NCBI GenBank assembly: GCA_016714125.1
Contig: JADJNX010000023.1
Location: forward strand, 73,385-137,384
Length of the DNA: 64,000 nucleotides
From: Ignavibacteriales bacterium
GTDB taxonomy: Bacteria > Bacteroidota > Ignavibacteria > Ignavibacteriales > Ignavibacteriaceae
Direction of reading: 5' to 3'
Shown: piece by piece, positions 1 to 8,732 of the stretch
How positions within the stretch are numbered: the first letter of the stretch is position 1
How the letters are laid out: every line of letters starts with the position of its first letter
The notes under the pieces: generated by a model
What the model was told of the DNA's origin: nothing
Database searches by the model: none
The model's input: only the letters and a program-made list of their open reading frames with translations
Translations under genes and position numbers: made by a program

Positions 1-1808
1 GTAGGAATATTTGCCTGAAGCAAGTCCTGCATCTATGAAAGCATATTCTTTGGCTTGTGTTGTGGTACCATTACCGCCAACATACCCAACTTTTTCAAAT
101 GAACCGGTTTGATTTTCTCTCAACTTCAAATCCCATGTTATTGGTCTCTGTAGCTGTTGTCCATGCTAAAGTTACATCGTTTTTTAATAACTGTACCAAT
201 GAAAGAGGTCAGTTCAACAGGAACTGCTTGAACCGAACCAACGATTTTGAAAGGCATGCCTTGAGCATATCCGGAAGTAGCACCAACTGCGGAATCTCTA
301 AGAGCCAGCCATGTGCCTGCTTGTCTTGCATACGAATTACCGGTCTCAAAAGTTCCAAGAATAGAAATTGGAGGAGCCCAAGGACCGGATGCAAGTGAAC
401 CACCAAGTGTCCACATTACCCAGTAGTTGCCGGGCTGAAGAACAACAGGAGCACTTGCAAGAACGCCCATGATTGGTCTTGTGTTACCTGTAGGAGCAGC
501 AACGGTTGCACGATACATGCCTGTCCATGATGCGCCAACAAATCTCTCAGTTGTCTCGTCACCAAATACTATGGTACTTGTTGGGAGGTCAGGTCTGCCG
601 TTATAAATTACAACTCTTGCAGCATTGTGGGTTGGGGTAAGGGTTGAACCTGTCTGATAAGAAAAGAACTTAAATGCATCAATTGACCATGATTCATTTG
701 CAGGGACTGTAAAGTCATCAGTAACCCAGTTGTTTGAAATAACTTGTGACCCATATCCAAGAATATTGAGTGTGGTTGCCTGAAGAGCTGAAAGATCAGC
801 ACCACCAAAACCACCGCCTGGATTGGTAAGCAATGGACCATTGTCATAAATATAAGCAACAATCAGTGCTGTGCGGCTTAAAGTGTCATTTGCAGGATTT
901 TGATCGCCGGCAAGCTGAGTGTAAGCTTTACCAACAAATGAACCTGTCCCAGCTGTCCAGGAATCAAATGTAACTTCCTGTGTCTGATCTGCAGCAAGAC
1001 CTGTAACAGTCTTTGTTGAAGTGTAGCCACCTGGATTGATTGTCATGGTAACATTAAATGTCTGTGTAGCAGAACCAAAGTTTTTAACATTGGCCATTGG
1101 AGTAAAAGGACCCGCATTCATTTCGCCACCAACATTGTGTGAAACCATACCAACATCATTTGGAACGCCTGTTTCAACATAAACGCTGTCAAGATAAAGT
1201 CTTAACTCATCGGTTTCTTTATACTGAAATGCAACATATATTGTCTGTCCGGCAAAAGCTGCCAAAGAGACTTCAAATCTCTGAGCAGGAGCTGCCAAAG
1301 GTCTGAAAGCTGCAATTCTTGGTATATCCGGTTGGAGGAACTCCACCGGTTGTTGAAACACAAATGATGACTGAATCAGGTAGGTTGCAGAACCAACAGC
1401 GTAGAAGTTAAGTTTATCTGCTGCGTCAACGAGGAATGATGGTGTTACCAACCAATCTTCGTTTGCCAGAGTGGTTGATTCCCATCTAACAGCAGCAGAG
1501 GCGACCCCAAATGGAGGTGATGATGTATAACGTTCCCATGTGTAGAGTCCGCCATCGAGAGCATGAACTGCCCATCCTGTTGGAGGGAAAGTTGTACCTT
1601 CAAAGCCCTCTGACCATTTAACTATACCTGTTACATGATGTGGGTTGCCCTGTGACCAGTCGGTTGCAGGATAGCCAAGCAGATCAATTTTCATTTTTTC
1701 TGCTGTGGTGTAAGTTTTACCTGTTACATTCTTTTCAGCGCCGTTCTGCGCCCAGGATATTCCTGTTATGAAGAAAAGAGTGAATACAATAAGGAACAAT
1801 TTTTTCAT
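1..1808 (-). CDS. Secreted protein with choice-of-anchor J domain (runs off window start; frameshifted)
   Basis: An N-terminal signal peptide (MKKLFLIVFTLFF...WAQ) leads into a domain beginning EGFEGTTFPPTGW, the typical start of choice-of-anchor J, followed by Ig-like and adhesion-type segments. This is the usual build of Ignavibacteria/Bacteroidota exported surface proteins. The ATG at 1808 is preferred over an in-frame TTG at 1820 because GAGG lies 7 nt upstream of it. The reading frame breaks near 180-190: the next frame continues as NDVTLAWTTATETNNMGFEV, a segment common just before T9SS sorting domains. It breaks again near 100, continuing GSFEKVGYVGG. Between about 1290 and 1385 the protein is out of frame, and the alternate frame reads PDSVIICVSTTGG, which fits the domain, so two compensating indels are likely. 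The C-terminal sorting domain should lie beyond the window. Precise role unknown. Confidence 0.8.
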
Positions 1809-2194
1809 TTGTTGCCTCAAATTAATTTGTTGATGATGAGTTGTTTAGATTCTTATTTAATTAATGTCGGACGAAGAATTGTTTATAATCTTAACCCGAA
1901 ATAGAATTTCTAATCAATAATAAACATCAACTGCAATATCACAATCAATTAAAATCATCAGTTGGAATTTTGATATAGATCACAATAAGCTCTTGCAAGT
2001 TAGTAATAATTTTTTTTAATTCCAATATCTATCGTAAGAAAATAAGATTTTTTTTTCGACGATATGGCATTTTTGGAAATTCATCAGGAAAATTTCCCGT
2101 TTCATCTAATTTGATTGTATTTTCTAATAGATATTACTTTATTGCAGGTTAATTATTTTTTTATTTCAAACTTCAGCGAAAGGAGTCACAATAA
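1809..2194. other. Divergent intergenic region, no gene seen
   Basis: This AT-rich spacer separates the secreted-protein gene (leftward) from the DHS-like gene (rightward) and should hold both promoters. I see no convincing ORF or RNA gene. A weak inverted pair, TATCGT/ACGATA, spans 2030-2064 around long T runs. A strong ribosome binding site (AAAGGAG) precedes the rightward gene. Confidence 0.5.
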
Positions 2195-3235
2195 ATGCCC
2201 CAAAAGTCAGATTACTTGAAGGATGTTATTGAACATATTGACATTAAAGAACACAACGTTGCCCCATTAGTGGATGCAATGGAGAAAATGGCTTTCCAGG
2301 CTCGTAACCTTAACAGAGCCGCCAGAATTTATGATATGATGCTTCGTGATAAAGATTGCGCTGTTATTCTTACTTTAGCCGGATCGTTATTCTCTGCAGG
2401 TCTTAAAAAAGTTGTTTATGACATGGTTATGAACAATATGGTTGATGCTATTGTCTCAACCGGCGCAAATATGGTCGATCAAGACTTCTTCGAGGCTCTT
2501 GGCTTTAAACATTATATTGGTACTCCATTTGTAAGCGATGCCGAATTAAGAGACCTTGCCATCGACAGAATATACGATACATATATCGATGAAGATGAAC
2601 TCAGAATTTGTGATGATACAACAGCTCAAATTTTTGACTCGATGGAACCGGGTGCTTATTCCTCCAGAGAATACCTGAAAGAATTTGGGAAATATCTCGA
2701 TACTGTCGGTCCAAAATGCGACGATAGCATCATTTATGCATGTTACAAAAAGAATGTTCCAATTTTTGTTCCGGCATTCAGCGATTGCTCTGCAGGATTT
2801 GGTTTTGTTATGCACCAGACCAAAAATCCAAAGTCACATGTTACTCTAGATGCTGCAAAAGACTTTCTTGAATTAACAAAAATCAAGATTGCAAGCGGAG
2901 AATCCGGAATCTATATGATTGGTGGCGGAGTTCCCAAGAACTTTACTCAGGATATTGTTGTAGCTGCTGAAATTCTCGAAGGTGATGCACCAATGCATAA
3001 ATATGCAATACAGGTTACAGTTGCTGATGAAAGAGACGGAGCTCTCTCAGGTAGCACTCTTAAAGAAGCCAGTTCATGGGGCAAGGTTGATCTTGTTTAT
3101 GAACAAATGGTTTATTCTGAAGCTACAATCGCAATGCCTCTGATTACGGGTTATGCCTACCATAAAGGCGCCCACATCGGAAGAGAAGCAAGAGAATTTA
3201 CAAAAGTTCTTGAACAGGAAACTGTAACAGCTTAA
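2195..3235 (+). CDS. Deoxyhypusine synthase-like enzyme (possible homospermidine synthase)
   Basis: This 346-residue protein belongs to the deoxyhypusine synthase fold family (NAD-dependent transfer of an aminobutyl group from a polyamine). The catalytic lysine region is present as EASSWGKV near residues 291-298, and the GGGVPKN loop matches the eukaryotic/archaeal GGG-x-x-KHH loop. Against the human enzyme, from memory, the KHH histidines are replaced by Asn-Phe. The spermidine-binding Asp of DGSDSG is replaced by Leu (DGALSG), while the Glu five residues before the Trp-Gly-Lys region is kept. No eIF5A substrate gene is visible. Bacterial members of this family are thought to make polyamines such as homospermidine rather than modify eIF5A; that is my inference here. 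The aguAB putrescine genes lie 7 kb away. AAAGGAG lies 10 nt upstream of the ATG. The gene is followed by a hairpin terminator. Confidence 0.87.
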   Translation: MPQKSDYLKDVIEHIDIKEHNVAPLVDAMEKMAFQARNLNRAARIYDMMLRDKDCAVILTLAGSLFSAGLKKVVYDMVMNNMVDAIVSTGANMVDQDFFEALGFKHYIGTPFVSDAELRDLAIDRIYDTYIDEDELRICDDTTAQIFDSMEPGAYSSREYLKEFGKYLDTVGPKCDDSIIYACYKKNVPIFVPAFSDCSAGFGFVMHQTKNPKSHVTLDAAKDFLELTKIKIASGESGIYMIGGGVPKNFTQDIVVAAEILEGDAPMHKYAIQVTVADERDGALSGSTLKEASSWGKVDLVYEQMVYSEATIAMPLITGYAYHKGAHIGREAREFTKVLEQETVTA

Positions 3236-3256
3236 TTCAGGCCAATTAAATTAAAA

Positions 3257-3295
3257 AACGCTGTCCGCAGAAATTCCGAACAGCCTTTTTTCTGT
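3257..3295. terminator. Bidirectional intrinsic terminator between convergent genes
   Basis: The stem GCTGTCCG / CGAACAGC has one mismatch and a short loop. It is flanked by AAAAAA on the left and TTTTTT on the right, so it can terminate both the DHS-like gene (+) and the efflux operon (-). Confidence 0.75.
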
Positions 3296-3324
3296 TTAAA
3301 GACCGGGTAGATTCGGTTATAAGG

Positions 3325-4500
3325 CTATTGTTTTTGCTCAGTATGTTTAAACACCCATCTCATCCTGAAATAGGCAAGGAGAGTATAAACTACTCCGAGA
3401 ACAAACAGATGATTCATCTCAGGCAGAATAAGACTTAAATCCCCTCCCATTCGAAAGGTTTTGATGAAAGCCGAAAGAAAAGGTTTTATTGGCAACAGGT
3501 CACCAAGCCAAACCATCAAAGGAGGAAATGAAAGCTCGGGCCAGGCAAATCCGGTGAGGAAGAAGAAGGGATATGAGGTGAATGCAATCACCTGTAAAAC
3601 ACTCAATTTATTTCTAAAAAATGATGCAATCAGAACTGTGAATGAAATATTGATAAATATAAAAACAGTTGTCAATATCAGTGTCTGAAATAATGGTGCA
3701 TACGAGGGTATATCAAAAATCCAATAATGAAAAGTTACAAAAAAGAAGGAATAAACAACAAAAAGCAGAAAGTAGATTATGGTTTTTCCAGTTATTGCCG
3801 CAGATGTGCTGAAGTGACCATTTTCAAACCAAACAGCGAGTCTGTTTTCCTGTCGCTCCTTTGCAATCGATTGGGCAAGCCCCAGAATAAGAGTTTGTTG
3901 AAGAATTAATATCAGTACACCCGGGATAAGAAAATCACCATAAGTTAACATCGGATTAAACATAAACCTGATCTCTTCTTTCACCGGCTCTACCAACTCC
4001 CTGGCTTGATGAGTTGGTATCCCCTTTAAATTAAAGGTTTTCATTCTGATCTGCTCAGTCCATGCAAATCCGATTTCGTTTACCGCTTTGTTGATGTCAT
4101 TGGAATGAAGAAACCGATGGGTATTAAGCAAAACTTTAACCGTAACATGCCTGCCTGATTTTATGGACTTCTCAAAATCATCTGGAATGATAATAACCCC
4201 CTGAACTTTTTCTTTATTAAGAAGGTCTTCTGCTTCAGAGAGATCGGTAGTGTGACCCGTAACCTCTACCAATTGATGGGCATCCAAATCCTTCAAATAT
4301 TGTCGGGAAAGAGTCGTTTCATCCTTGTCTAACACTGCAACAGGAATCTCAAATTCGGTTTTGTTGAGATATATTGTTGAGTAAAATATCGAATAAAAAA
4401 CAGGGGCAATCAGCACAAGGATCATTATATCACGATCTTTTACGAGATCTACAAGTTCTCTTCGAAGTATGGCAAAAAAACCCTTTATTCGTGAGGTCAT
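3325..4500 (-). CDS. ABC-2 type transporter permease (second of pair)
   Basis: A 391-residue inner-membrane protein with one N-terminal transmembrane helix, a large periplasmic domain (about residues 50-180) and five or so hydrophobic segments in the C-terminal half. This is the ABC-2 layout seen in YhhJ/YbhR-type exporters. It starts with ATG overlapping the TGA of the upstream permease (ATGA), so the two are translationally coupled. It is the last gene of the TolC-HlyD-permease-permease operon and shares a terminator with the DHS-like gene. Substrate cannot be read from the sequence; drug or lipid-like export is usual for the family. No ATPase gene is adjacent. Confidence 0.88.
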   Translation of the reverse strand: MTSRIKGFFAILRRELVDLVKDRDIMILVLIAPVFYSIFYSTIYLNKTEFEIPVAVLDKDETTLSRQYLKDLDAHQLVEVTGHTTDLSEAEDLLNKEKVQGVIIIPDDFEKSIKSGRHVTVKVLLNTHRFLHSNDINKAVNEIGFAWTEQIRMKTFNLKGIPTHQARELVEPVKEEIRFMFNPMLTYGDFLIPGVLILILQQTLILGLAQSIAKERQENRLAVWFENGHFSTSAAITGKTIIYFLLFVVYSFFFVTFHYWIFDIPSYAPLFQTLILTTVFIFINISFTVLIASFFRNKLSVLQVIAFTSYPFFFLTGFAWPELSFPPLMVWLGDLLPIKPFLSAFIKTFRMGGDLSLILPEMNHLFVLGVVYTLLAYFRMRWVFKHTEQKQ

Positions 4501-5669
4501 GCGGTTGCTCCAACTTTATGCTTTTGCAAGATCGCTTTAAATTTTAATAAAAGAATTAAAATCCCAACAGGGATCAAAGTCCCCCCAATCAGTAAATTAA
4601 GAGGTGCCCCAAGTTCACCCAACGATTCTCCCATCAAATAGATTCTGATGAACCCATCGAGAAAATGAGTGTAGGGGATCATATTGGCGAATATCTGATG
4701 GGTTCCAGGCATAGCCCATATTGGATATGTTAACCCGCTGAACACAAAAGCAGGAGTGGTAAAAAATAGAATCACCTGGGTTGCCATCATAACATTTTTA
4801 AAAACTGCCGATATCACCATCCCAAGCAATACACTCGTTACACCAAAGATAAAAGTATAGATAAACAGATCAAATGAACTACCCCTCATTGTTATTCCAA
4901 ATATTGGGAAAATCAACCCGATCAAAACCATGGCATCAGCAGCACTAATTAAAATATAGGGAATAATCCTTCCAAAAACAGCACTTGCCGGAAATATTAG
5001 TTGACTTGTTAAAACTCCGGCATCCATTTTCTCGTGGTTGAAAACAGTTGCACCCGCAAGTGAAAGACTCATAAAAATGACAAAAACACCAAGCGCAGGC
5101 ACAAGGAAATCACTGTAACTGTAGTTGGAATTGTAAAGAGTCTGAAAATCATACCTGATGGGACTGACTATTTCCATTGCCTGTGTTTCCGTCATCCCCG
5201 CGGACCTGAATTTTTTAAGCAGGGCACCGCCCGAGATCATTTTAAAGATCTTTGTTGCATCGCTCATTATGTAATTGCTTTTTATGACATTGATGCCATT
5301 TGCAAAAACAACAGGATGAACCTGCCGGCCTTTCTTCATATCCCTTTCAAAATTCTTTGGGATAAAAACAATTCCGTCAACTTCCCCTGATAACATTCCT
5401 TCTTTTGCTTCCTCCAACGAAGTGTAATAATTTTTTATTGTAAATGAAGGTGAAGCACCAAATGAGGAGATCACGGTTCTTGATATGGCGCTGTTGTCCT
5501 GGTCAATTATCGAAATCGGAATTTGTCTGACCAGAGCACTTTGATATAAAAAGGCAAAGAGAAAGAAGAGGATGGGAGGTACTACCACGGTTATGAACAT
5601 AAGTGACCGGGTATCCACAATCCTCTTCGACTCTTTGATCATTTCGTTAATAAATTCAGGTTTTTTCAT
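4497..5669 (-). CDS. ABC-2 type transporter permease (first of pair)
   Basis: A 390-residue paralogue of the following permease with the same build: a TM helix near residues 20-45, a periplasmic domain with the recurring IPISIIDQD and GIVFIPKNFE motifs, then five TM segments (about 190-380). It lies 11 bp after hlyD and overlaps the next permease by 4 bp. The pair probably forms a heterodimeric channel linked to HlyD and TolC. No nucleotide-binding protein is encoded in this operon, so ATP supply would need a separately encoded subunit, or the system works differently. Confidence 0.88.
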   Translation of the reverse strand: MKKPEFINEMIKESKRIVDTRSLMFITVVVPPILFFLFAFLYQSALVRQIPISIIDQDNSAISRTVISSFGASPSFTIKNYYTSLEEAKEGMLSGEVDGIVFIPKNFERDMKKGRQVHPVVFANGINVIKSNYIMSDATKIFKMISGGALLKKFRSAGMTETQAMEIVSPIRYDFQTLYNSNYSYSDFLVPALGVFVIFMSLSLAGATVFNHEKMDAGVLTSQLIFPASAVFGRIIPYILISAADAMVLIGLIFPIFGITMRGSSFDLFIYTFIFGVTSVLLGMVISAVFKNVMMATQVILFFTTPAFVFSGLTYPIWAMPGTHQIFANMIPYTHFLDGFIRIYLMGESLGELGAPLNLLIGGTLIPVGILILLLKFKAILQKHKVGATA

Positions 5670-5680
5670 CGGTCGTTTTT

Positions 5681-6661
5681 TTAGAATTCGAAATTTACAC
5701 TCATGCCGGGTCTGATTACGATCGACTTGTCCTTTGGTCTAACCCTGACCTCAAAAGTTTTGATATCAAAATCTGATTTCTGATTTGTTGGCTTCCAATT
5801 TGCAAATTCCCCCATCGGAGCAATATAAAACACCTCAAATTCATACTCTTTGTTACCAAGTGCCGGAACTTTCCCTCGCAAAATGTCTCCCTTTTTTATT
5901 CCTTCGAGCATGGTCTCTTTAAGTTGAATCGTTACCCACACCTCCCTTAAATCAAGAATTGTGAAGACAGGGTATCCTGCCGATGCAATCTCGCCAACAT
6001 CAATAATCTTTTTTTTCAACTCTCCTGTCACAGGTGCTCTAATTGTCAACTCATTATGGTAGGCAAGCACTTCTTTAACTCCACTCTCCGCTTGCATAAA
6101 ACTGCTTGAAGCCATTTCCTGCTCTTCGGGGCGGGCTCCGGCAAGAACAAGATCATATTTTGCTTTTGCTGCAAACAGTTGTTCCTGAGCAGATTTGTAC
6201 TGAAATTCATATACATCCTTCTCTTGCGCGGAAATCAGTTGCTCACCATAAAGATTTTGCATCCTTGTCCATGTTTTTGATGCCAGATCAAACTGAAATT
6301 GGGCTTGATTGTATAGTTTTTGAACCGCTTCCTTCTCTTCAGGTCTTGCTCCATTATGTGCCATATCCAACTTTGCCTTGGCAACATTGCGAAGATTTTG
6401 TGCCTGTTCAACTTTAGCGTCGAGCTCCCTGCTTTGAATTGTTGCGAGGATATCACCTTTGTTGACAACAGCCCCCTCTTCAAAATAGATTTCTGCTATT
6501 CTGCCGGCGATTTTTGATGCAACATCAATATCCCTCGCTTCTGCCATCCCGGTAACCACTGTTTTGGCATTAGATTCATCTGTTTTGTTCAGGAAAATTA
6601 CTCCGACAACAATCAGAACTATGGGGACTAAAAGGACTCCAAGATATTTTATCTTTTTCAT
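5681..6661 (-). CDS. HlyD-family periplasmic adaptor (membrane fusion protein)
   Basis: A 326-residue protein with an N-terminal membrane anchor (LGVLLVPIVLIVVGVIFL, about residues 8-25). A lipoyl-like half (SKIAGRIAEIYFEEGAVVNKGDIL) comes next, then a long alpha-helical hairpin containing the duplicated GARPEE motif. It ends with the second lipoyl half and a beta-barrel domain (TIRAPVTGELKKK, VGEIASAGYPVFTI). Such adaptors bridge inner-membrane transporters and TolC. The ATG overlaps the tolC stop (ATGA), and the permease genes follow after 11 bp. Confidence 0.92.
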   Translation of the reverse strand: MKKIKYLGVLLVPIVLIVVGVIFLNKTDESNAKTVVTGMAEARDIDVASKIAGRIAEIYFEEGAVVNKGDILATIQSRELDAKVEQAQNLRNVAKAKLDMAHNGARPEEKEAVQKLYNQAQFQFDLASKTWTRMQNLYGEQLISAQEKDVYEFQYKSAQEQLFAAKAKYDLVLAGARPEEQEMASSSFMQAESGVKEVLAYHNELTIRAPVTGELKKKIIDVGEIASAGYPVFTILDLREVWVTIQLKETMLEGIKKGDILRGKVPALGNKEYEFEVFYIAPMGEFANWKPTNQKSDFDIKTFEVRVRPKDKSIVIRPGMSVNFEF

Positions 6662-7841
6662 TTAATTTTTTCTCCTTGCATTAACCATATCCTTAAAAAA
6701 TCTTCGGGTTTGCCACTTGTCTCGAGCAACTGACAAAAATTTTTGTAATATTCATAAAGTGATGTTTTTAGCTCGATTTTGTTCTTTTCAAGCATAAGCC
6801 GAGCATCCACCACCTCAAGAGAAGTTCCAAGTCCTGTGTCAAATCGCTTTTCATTAAGCCGCAGGTTTTCCTCCGCCAGTTCAAGTGACGTTGCCCCTCT
6901 TCTAAATCTTTCGGCTGAATTCTCAGAAGCACGATACTGTTTTTGAACCAGCAGATTAATCTTTGAAGAAGCATCCTGCTCGATGTAGCCAATCTCTTTT
7001 TCAAGCAGTTTACTGCTTTGTAAATTTGCTTTGTCCTGCAAACCATTAAAAAGATTAAGATTTAACGAAACACCAACTGCCCATCTGGGCTCAATAGCAG
7101 ACAGATATTCAGGATAAAGTTCATATTTTCCAAAAGCTGCAATTGTCGGCAAAAACTTTGACCGGTCAACACTCACTTTTTCGGCAGCCATCTGCTTTTT
7201 TATTTCTATTAATTTCAGGAGTGGATGGTTCTCTTTTGCGAACCCTGTGTAAATTGTTTCCGATTCAAGAAGGGTGGTGGACACAAGGGAGTCTTCAATT
7301 ATTATTTCACGGTGAGTCCCGCGATGTTGTTTGCTGCCAGGATTTTACCACCTGTGAACAAGGGTTGCACACCTGTTATTGTGGCTGTCCAATAATCCTG
7401 TTTTTTTAGCGTGGATTTAAATTCAGGCAGAAGTGAATTCAACTGAGTTGCATAATTTCCGGCAAGAGATGATTTTTGGGCATCAGTCAATGGAGCCCCA
7501 CCACCAATTAATCGATAGATATTTGCAAATTCTGCTTGATTTTTCGACTGCAGCGTTATCATCGCATCCCTTATTGGATTTAGATCAATACTTATTGGTC
7601 CGTTAAGGTGAGTAAATGAATAACCCAGGTTTATGTCGGGTAAAAAATTGCCAAATGCATCGTCTTTTCCTTTTTCACTTTTTTGGACTGCGGTTTCCAT
7701 CTGTTTGATCCTGGGATGACCTTTAAGGGCAGATGCAACAGCAAACTCAAGGTCGATCTTTTCACCCTGACTCTGAGAATGGATAGCCAATGTCCCCAAA
7801 ACTAAAAACCCGGTTATCCTTAAAACTTTTCCGATATTCAT
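6658..7841 (-). pseudogene. TolC-family outer membrane efflux protein, interrupted and lacking one helical hairpin
   Basis: The N-terminal part (7841 down to about 7302) has a signal peptide and typical OMF sequence (GHPRIKQMETAV, LPDINLGYSF) and ends at FTGGKILAANNIAGLTVK. The C-terminal part (6658-7284) resumes with KENHPLLKLIEIKKQ and ends with the second helical repeat (FDTGLGTSLEVVDAR). One base out of frame, the sequence between them reads EIIIEDSLVSTT, the strand that normally closes the first long hairpin. The roughly 80-90 residues expected between NNIAGLTVK and that strand are absent, leaving about 395 residues rather than the usual 430-500. So there is both an apparent internal deletion and a frameshift near 7300. 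ATG 7841 is chosen over an upstream in-frame TTG. Either the gene is damaged or the assembly collapsed here. Confidence 0.85.
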
Positions 7842-7867
7842 CTTCAATTCCAAATTTTAATTATATA

Positions 7868-7881
7868 TGATTCATTATTCA
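7868..7881. promoter_or_regulatory. Putative TetR operator O1 upstream of tolC
   Basis: TGATTCATTATTCA is a one-mismatch copy of the palindrome TGAAT-N4-ATTCA found twice upstream of the tetR gene. It lies just downstream of a TATAAT-like box (minus strand, 7881-7886) and 26 bp before the tolC start, so a bound repressor would block transcription. Confidence 0.6.
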
Positions 7882-7922
7882 TTATAATGCATCGTTTTTT
7901 CTATTAATCCAATTCAGTATAA

Positions 7923-7981
7923 CGGAAGGTCAAGGACTCAGTAAATGTGTTTACTTACATTTGATGAGTCCCGACCTTCCG
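7923..7981. repeat. Long imperfect inverted repeat between tetR and the efflux operon
   Basis: CGGAAGGTC (7923-7931) pairs with GACCTTCCG (7973-7981) and GGACTCA (7934-7940) with TGAGTCC (7965-7971). Smaller palindromes (AGTAAA-N4-TTTACT) sit in the loop. It lies 14 nt beyond the tetR stop with no clear T tract, so it may be a processing or insulating hairpin, or a further regulator site, rather than a standard terminator. Confidence 0.6.
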
Positions 7982-7994
7982 GAATGGGAATTAC

Positions 7995-8579
7995 TTAATT
8001 AAGAATTCCTTTTTTAATCACTGTTTTTACATTAATCCTTATTGCACTAAGCGGTACCAGCTTGGGTTCTTTCGCCCAAATATCCAGCAGAAGTTTAATG
8101 CCACCCAAAATGAAGAAGCGAAGCACTTTAACATTCAGATTAGGATTGATACTTTTGTTTTTTATCCCTTCAATAATAATCAACTCGGCTTTTGCCATGA
8201 AGTCGTGATAATACATAACATCCACTTCGGCGTTACGCATCACATGATGTTGTTCGTTCACAAATACGGTTGCGAGATCGGGATTGTTGGAAAAAATATC
8301 GAAGAAAAGGTCGATCAAATAATCGAGTTTTTCTGTGACCCCAAGGTCCTCCCTCATTGCAAGAGACTCGATCTCAACATATAGTTTCTTCCAAAGATTC
8401 TCAAACACTTTAACGAGCAGATCCTCTTTGTTGACATAATACAAGTACAGGGTACCGATTGAAACATTTGCCAATTCAGCAATTTTCGACATTTTTGCAC
8501 CATGATAACTATGCTGAGCAAATACTTTTATCGCAGCTTCAAGAATATCTTTTTCTTTAGTGCCTTCTTTAACTCTCAT
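7995..8579 (-). CDS. TetR/AcrR-family transcriptional regulator
   Basis: A 194-residue protein with the N-terminal TetR helix-turn-helix (ILEAAIKVFAQHSYHGAKMS, then IAELANVSIGTLYLYYVNKE) and a helical ligand-binding C-terminal domain. The start is set at ATG 8579, preceded by GGAG at 5 nt; a TTG at 8597 is less likely. It is encoded directly upstream of the tolC-hlyD-permease operon on the same strand. Palindromes TGAAT-N4-ATTCA occur at its own promoter and at tolC, so it probably represses both itself and the exporter until an inducer binds. Confidence 0.92.
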   Translation of the reverse strand: MRVKEGTKEKDILEAAIKVFAQHSYHGAKMSKIAELANVSIGTLYLYYVNKEDLLVKVFENLWKKLYVEIESLAMREDLGVTEKLDYLIDLFFDIFSNNPDLATVFVNEQHHVMRNAEVDVMYYHDFMAKAELIIIEGIKNKSINPNLNVKVLRFFILGGIKLLLDIWAKEPKLVPLSAIRINVKTVIKKGILN

Positions 8580-8605
8580 TTCATCTCCAATAAACAAAAA
8601 ATTTA

Positions 8606-8619
8606 TGAATCATTATTCA
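8606..8619. promoter_or_regulatory. Putative TetR operator O2 at the tetR promoter
   Basis: TGAATCATTATTCA is a perfect TGAAT-N4-ATTCA palindrome 27 bp before the tetR ATG. It overlaps the end of the -7 box (CAAATATA on the plus strand, TATATTTG on the minus strand). This is a good position for autorepression. Confidence 0.65.
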
Positions 8620-8648
8620 AATATAATCCATTTCTCCATTTCATACAA
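8618..8648 (-). promoter_or_regulatory. Bacteroidota-type promoter of tetR
   Basis: On the minus strand, TTG (8648-8646) is followed after 20 nt by TATATTTG (8625-8618), matching the Bacteroidota -33 TTTG and -7 TAnnTTTG pattern. It overlaps operator O2. Confidence 0.5.
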
Positions 8649-8680
8649 TATCTTAGTGCGATAATTATCACTTTATATTA

Positions 8681-8694
8681 TGAATTGTGATTCA
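8681..8694. promoter_or_regulatory. Putative TetR operator O3
   Basis: TGAATTGTGATTCA is a second perfect TGAAT-N4-ATTCA palindrome, 62 bp further upstream of O2 in the same intergenic region. Two sites could be bound cooperatively. Confidence 0.55.
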
Positions 8695-8732
8695 TATAAC
8701 ATCTTTCATTTATAATGAAACCCCATTACTAT

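Noticed and set aside
2030..2064. Hairpin TATCGT/ACGATA upstream of the DHS-like gene as riboswitch
   Set aside because: Weak stem, long T-rich loop, and no recognised riboswitch core.
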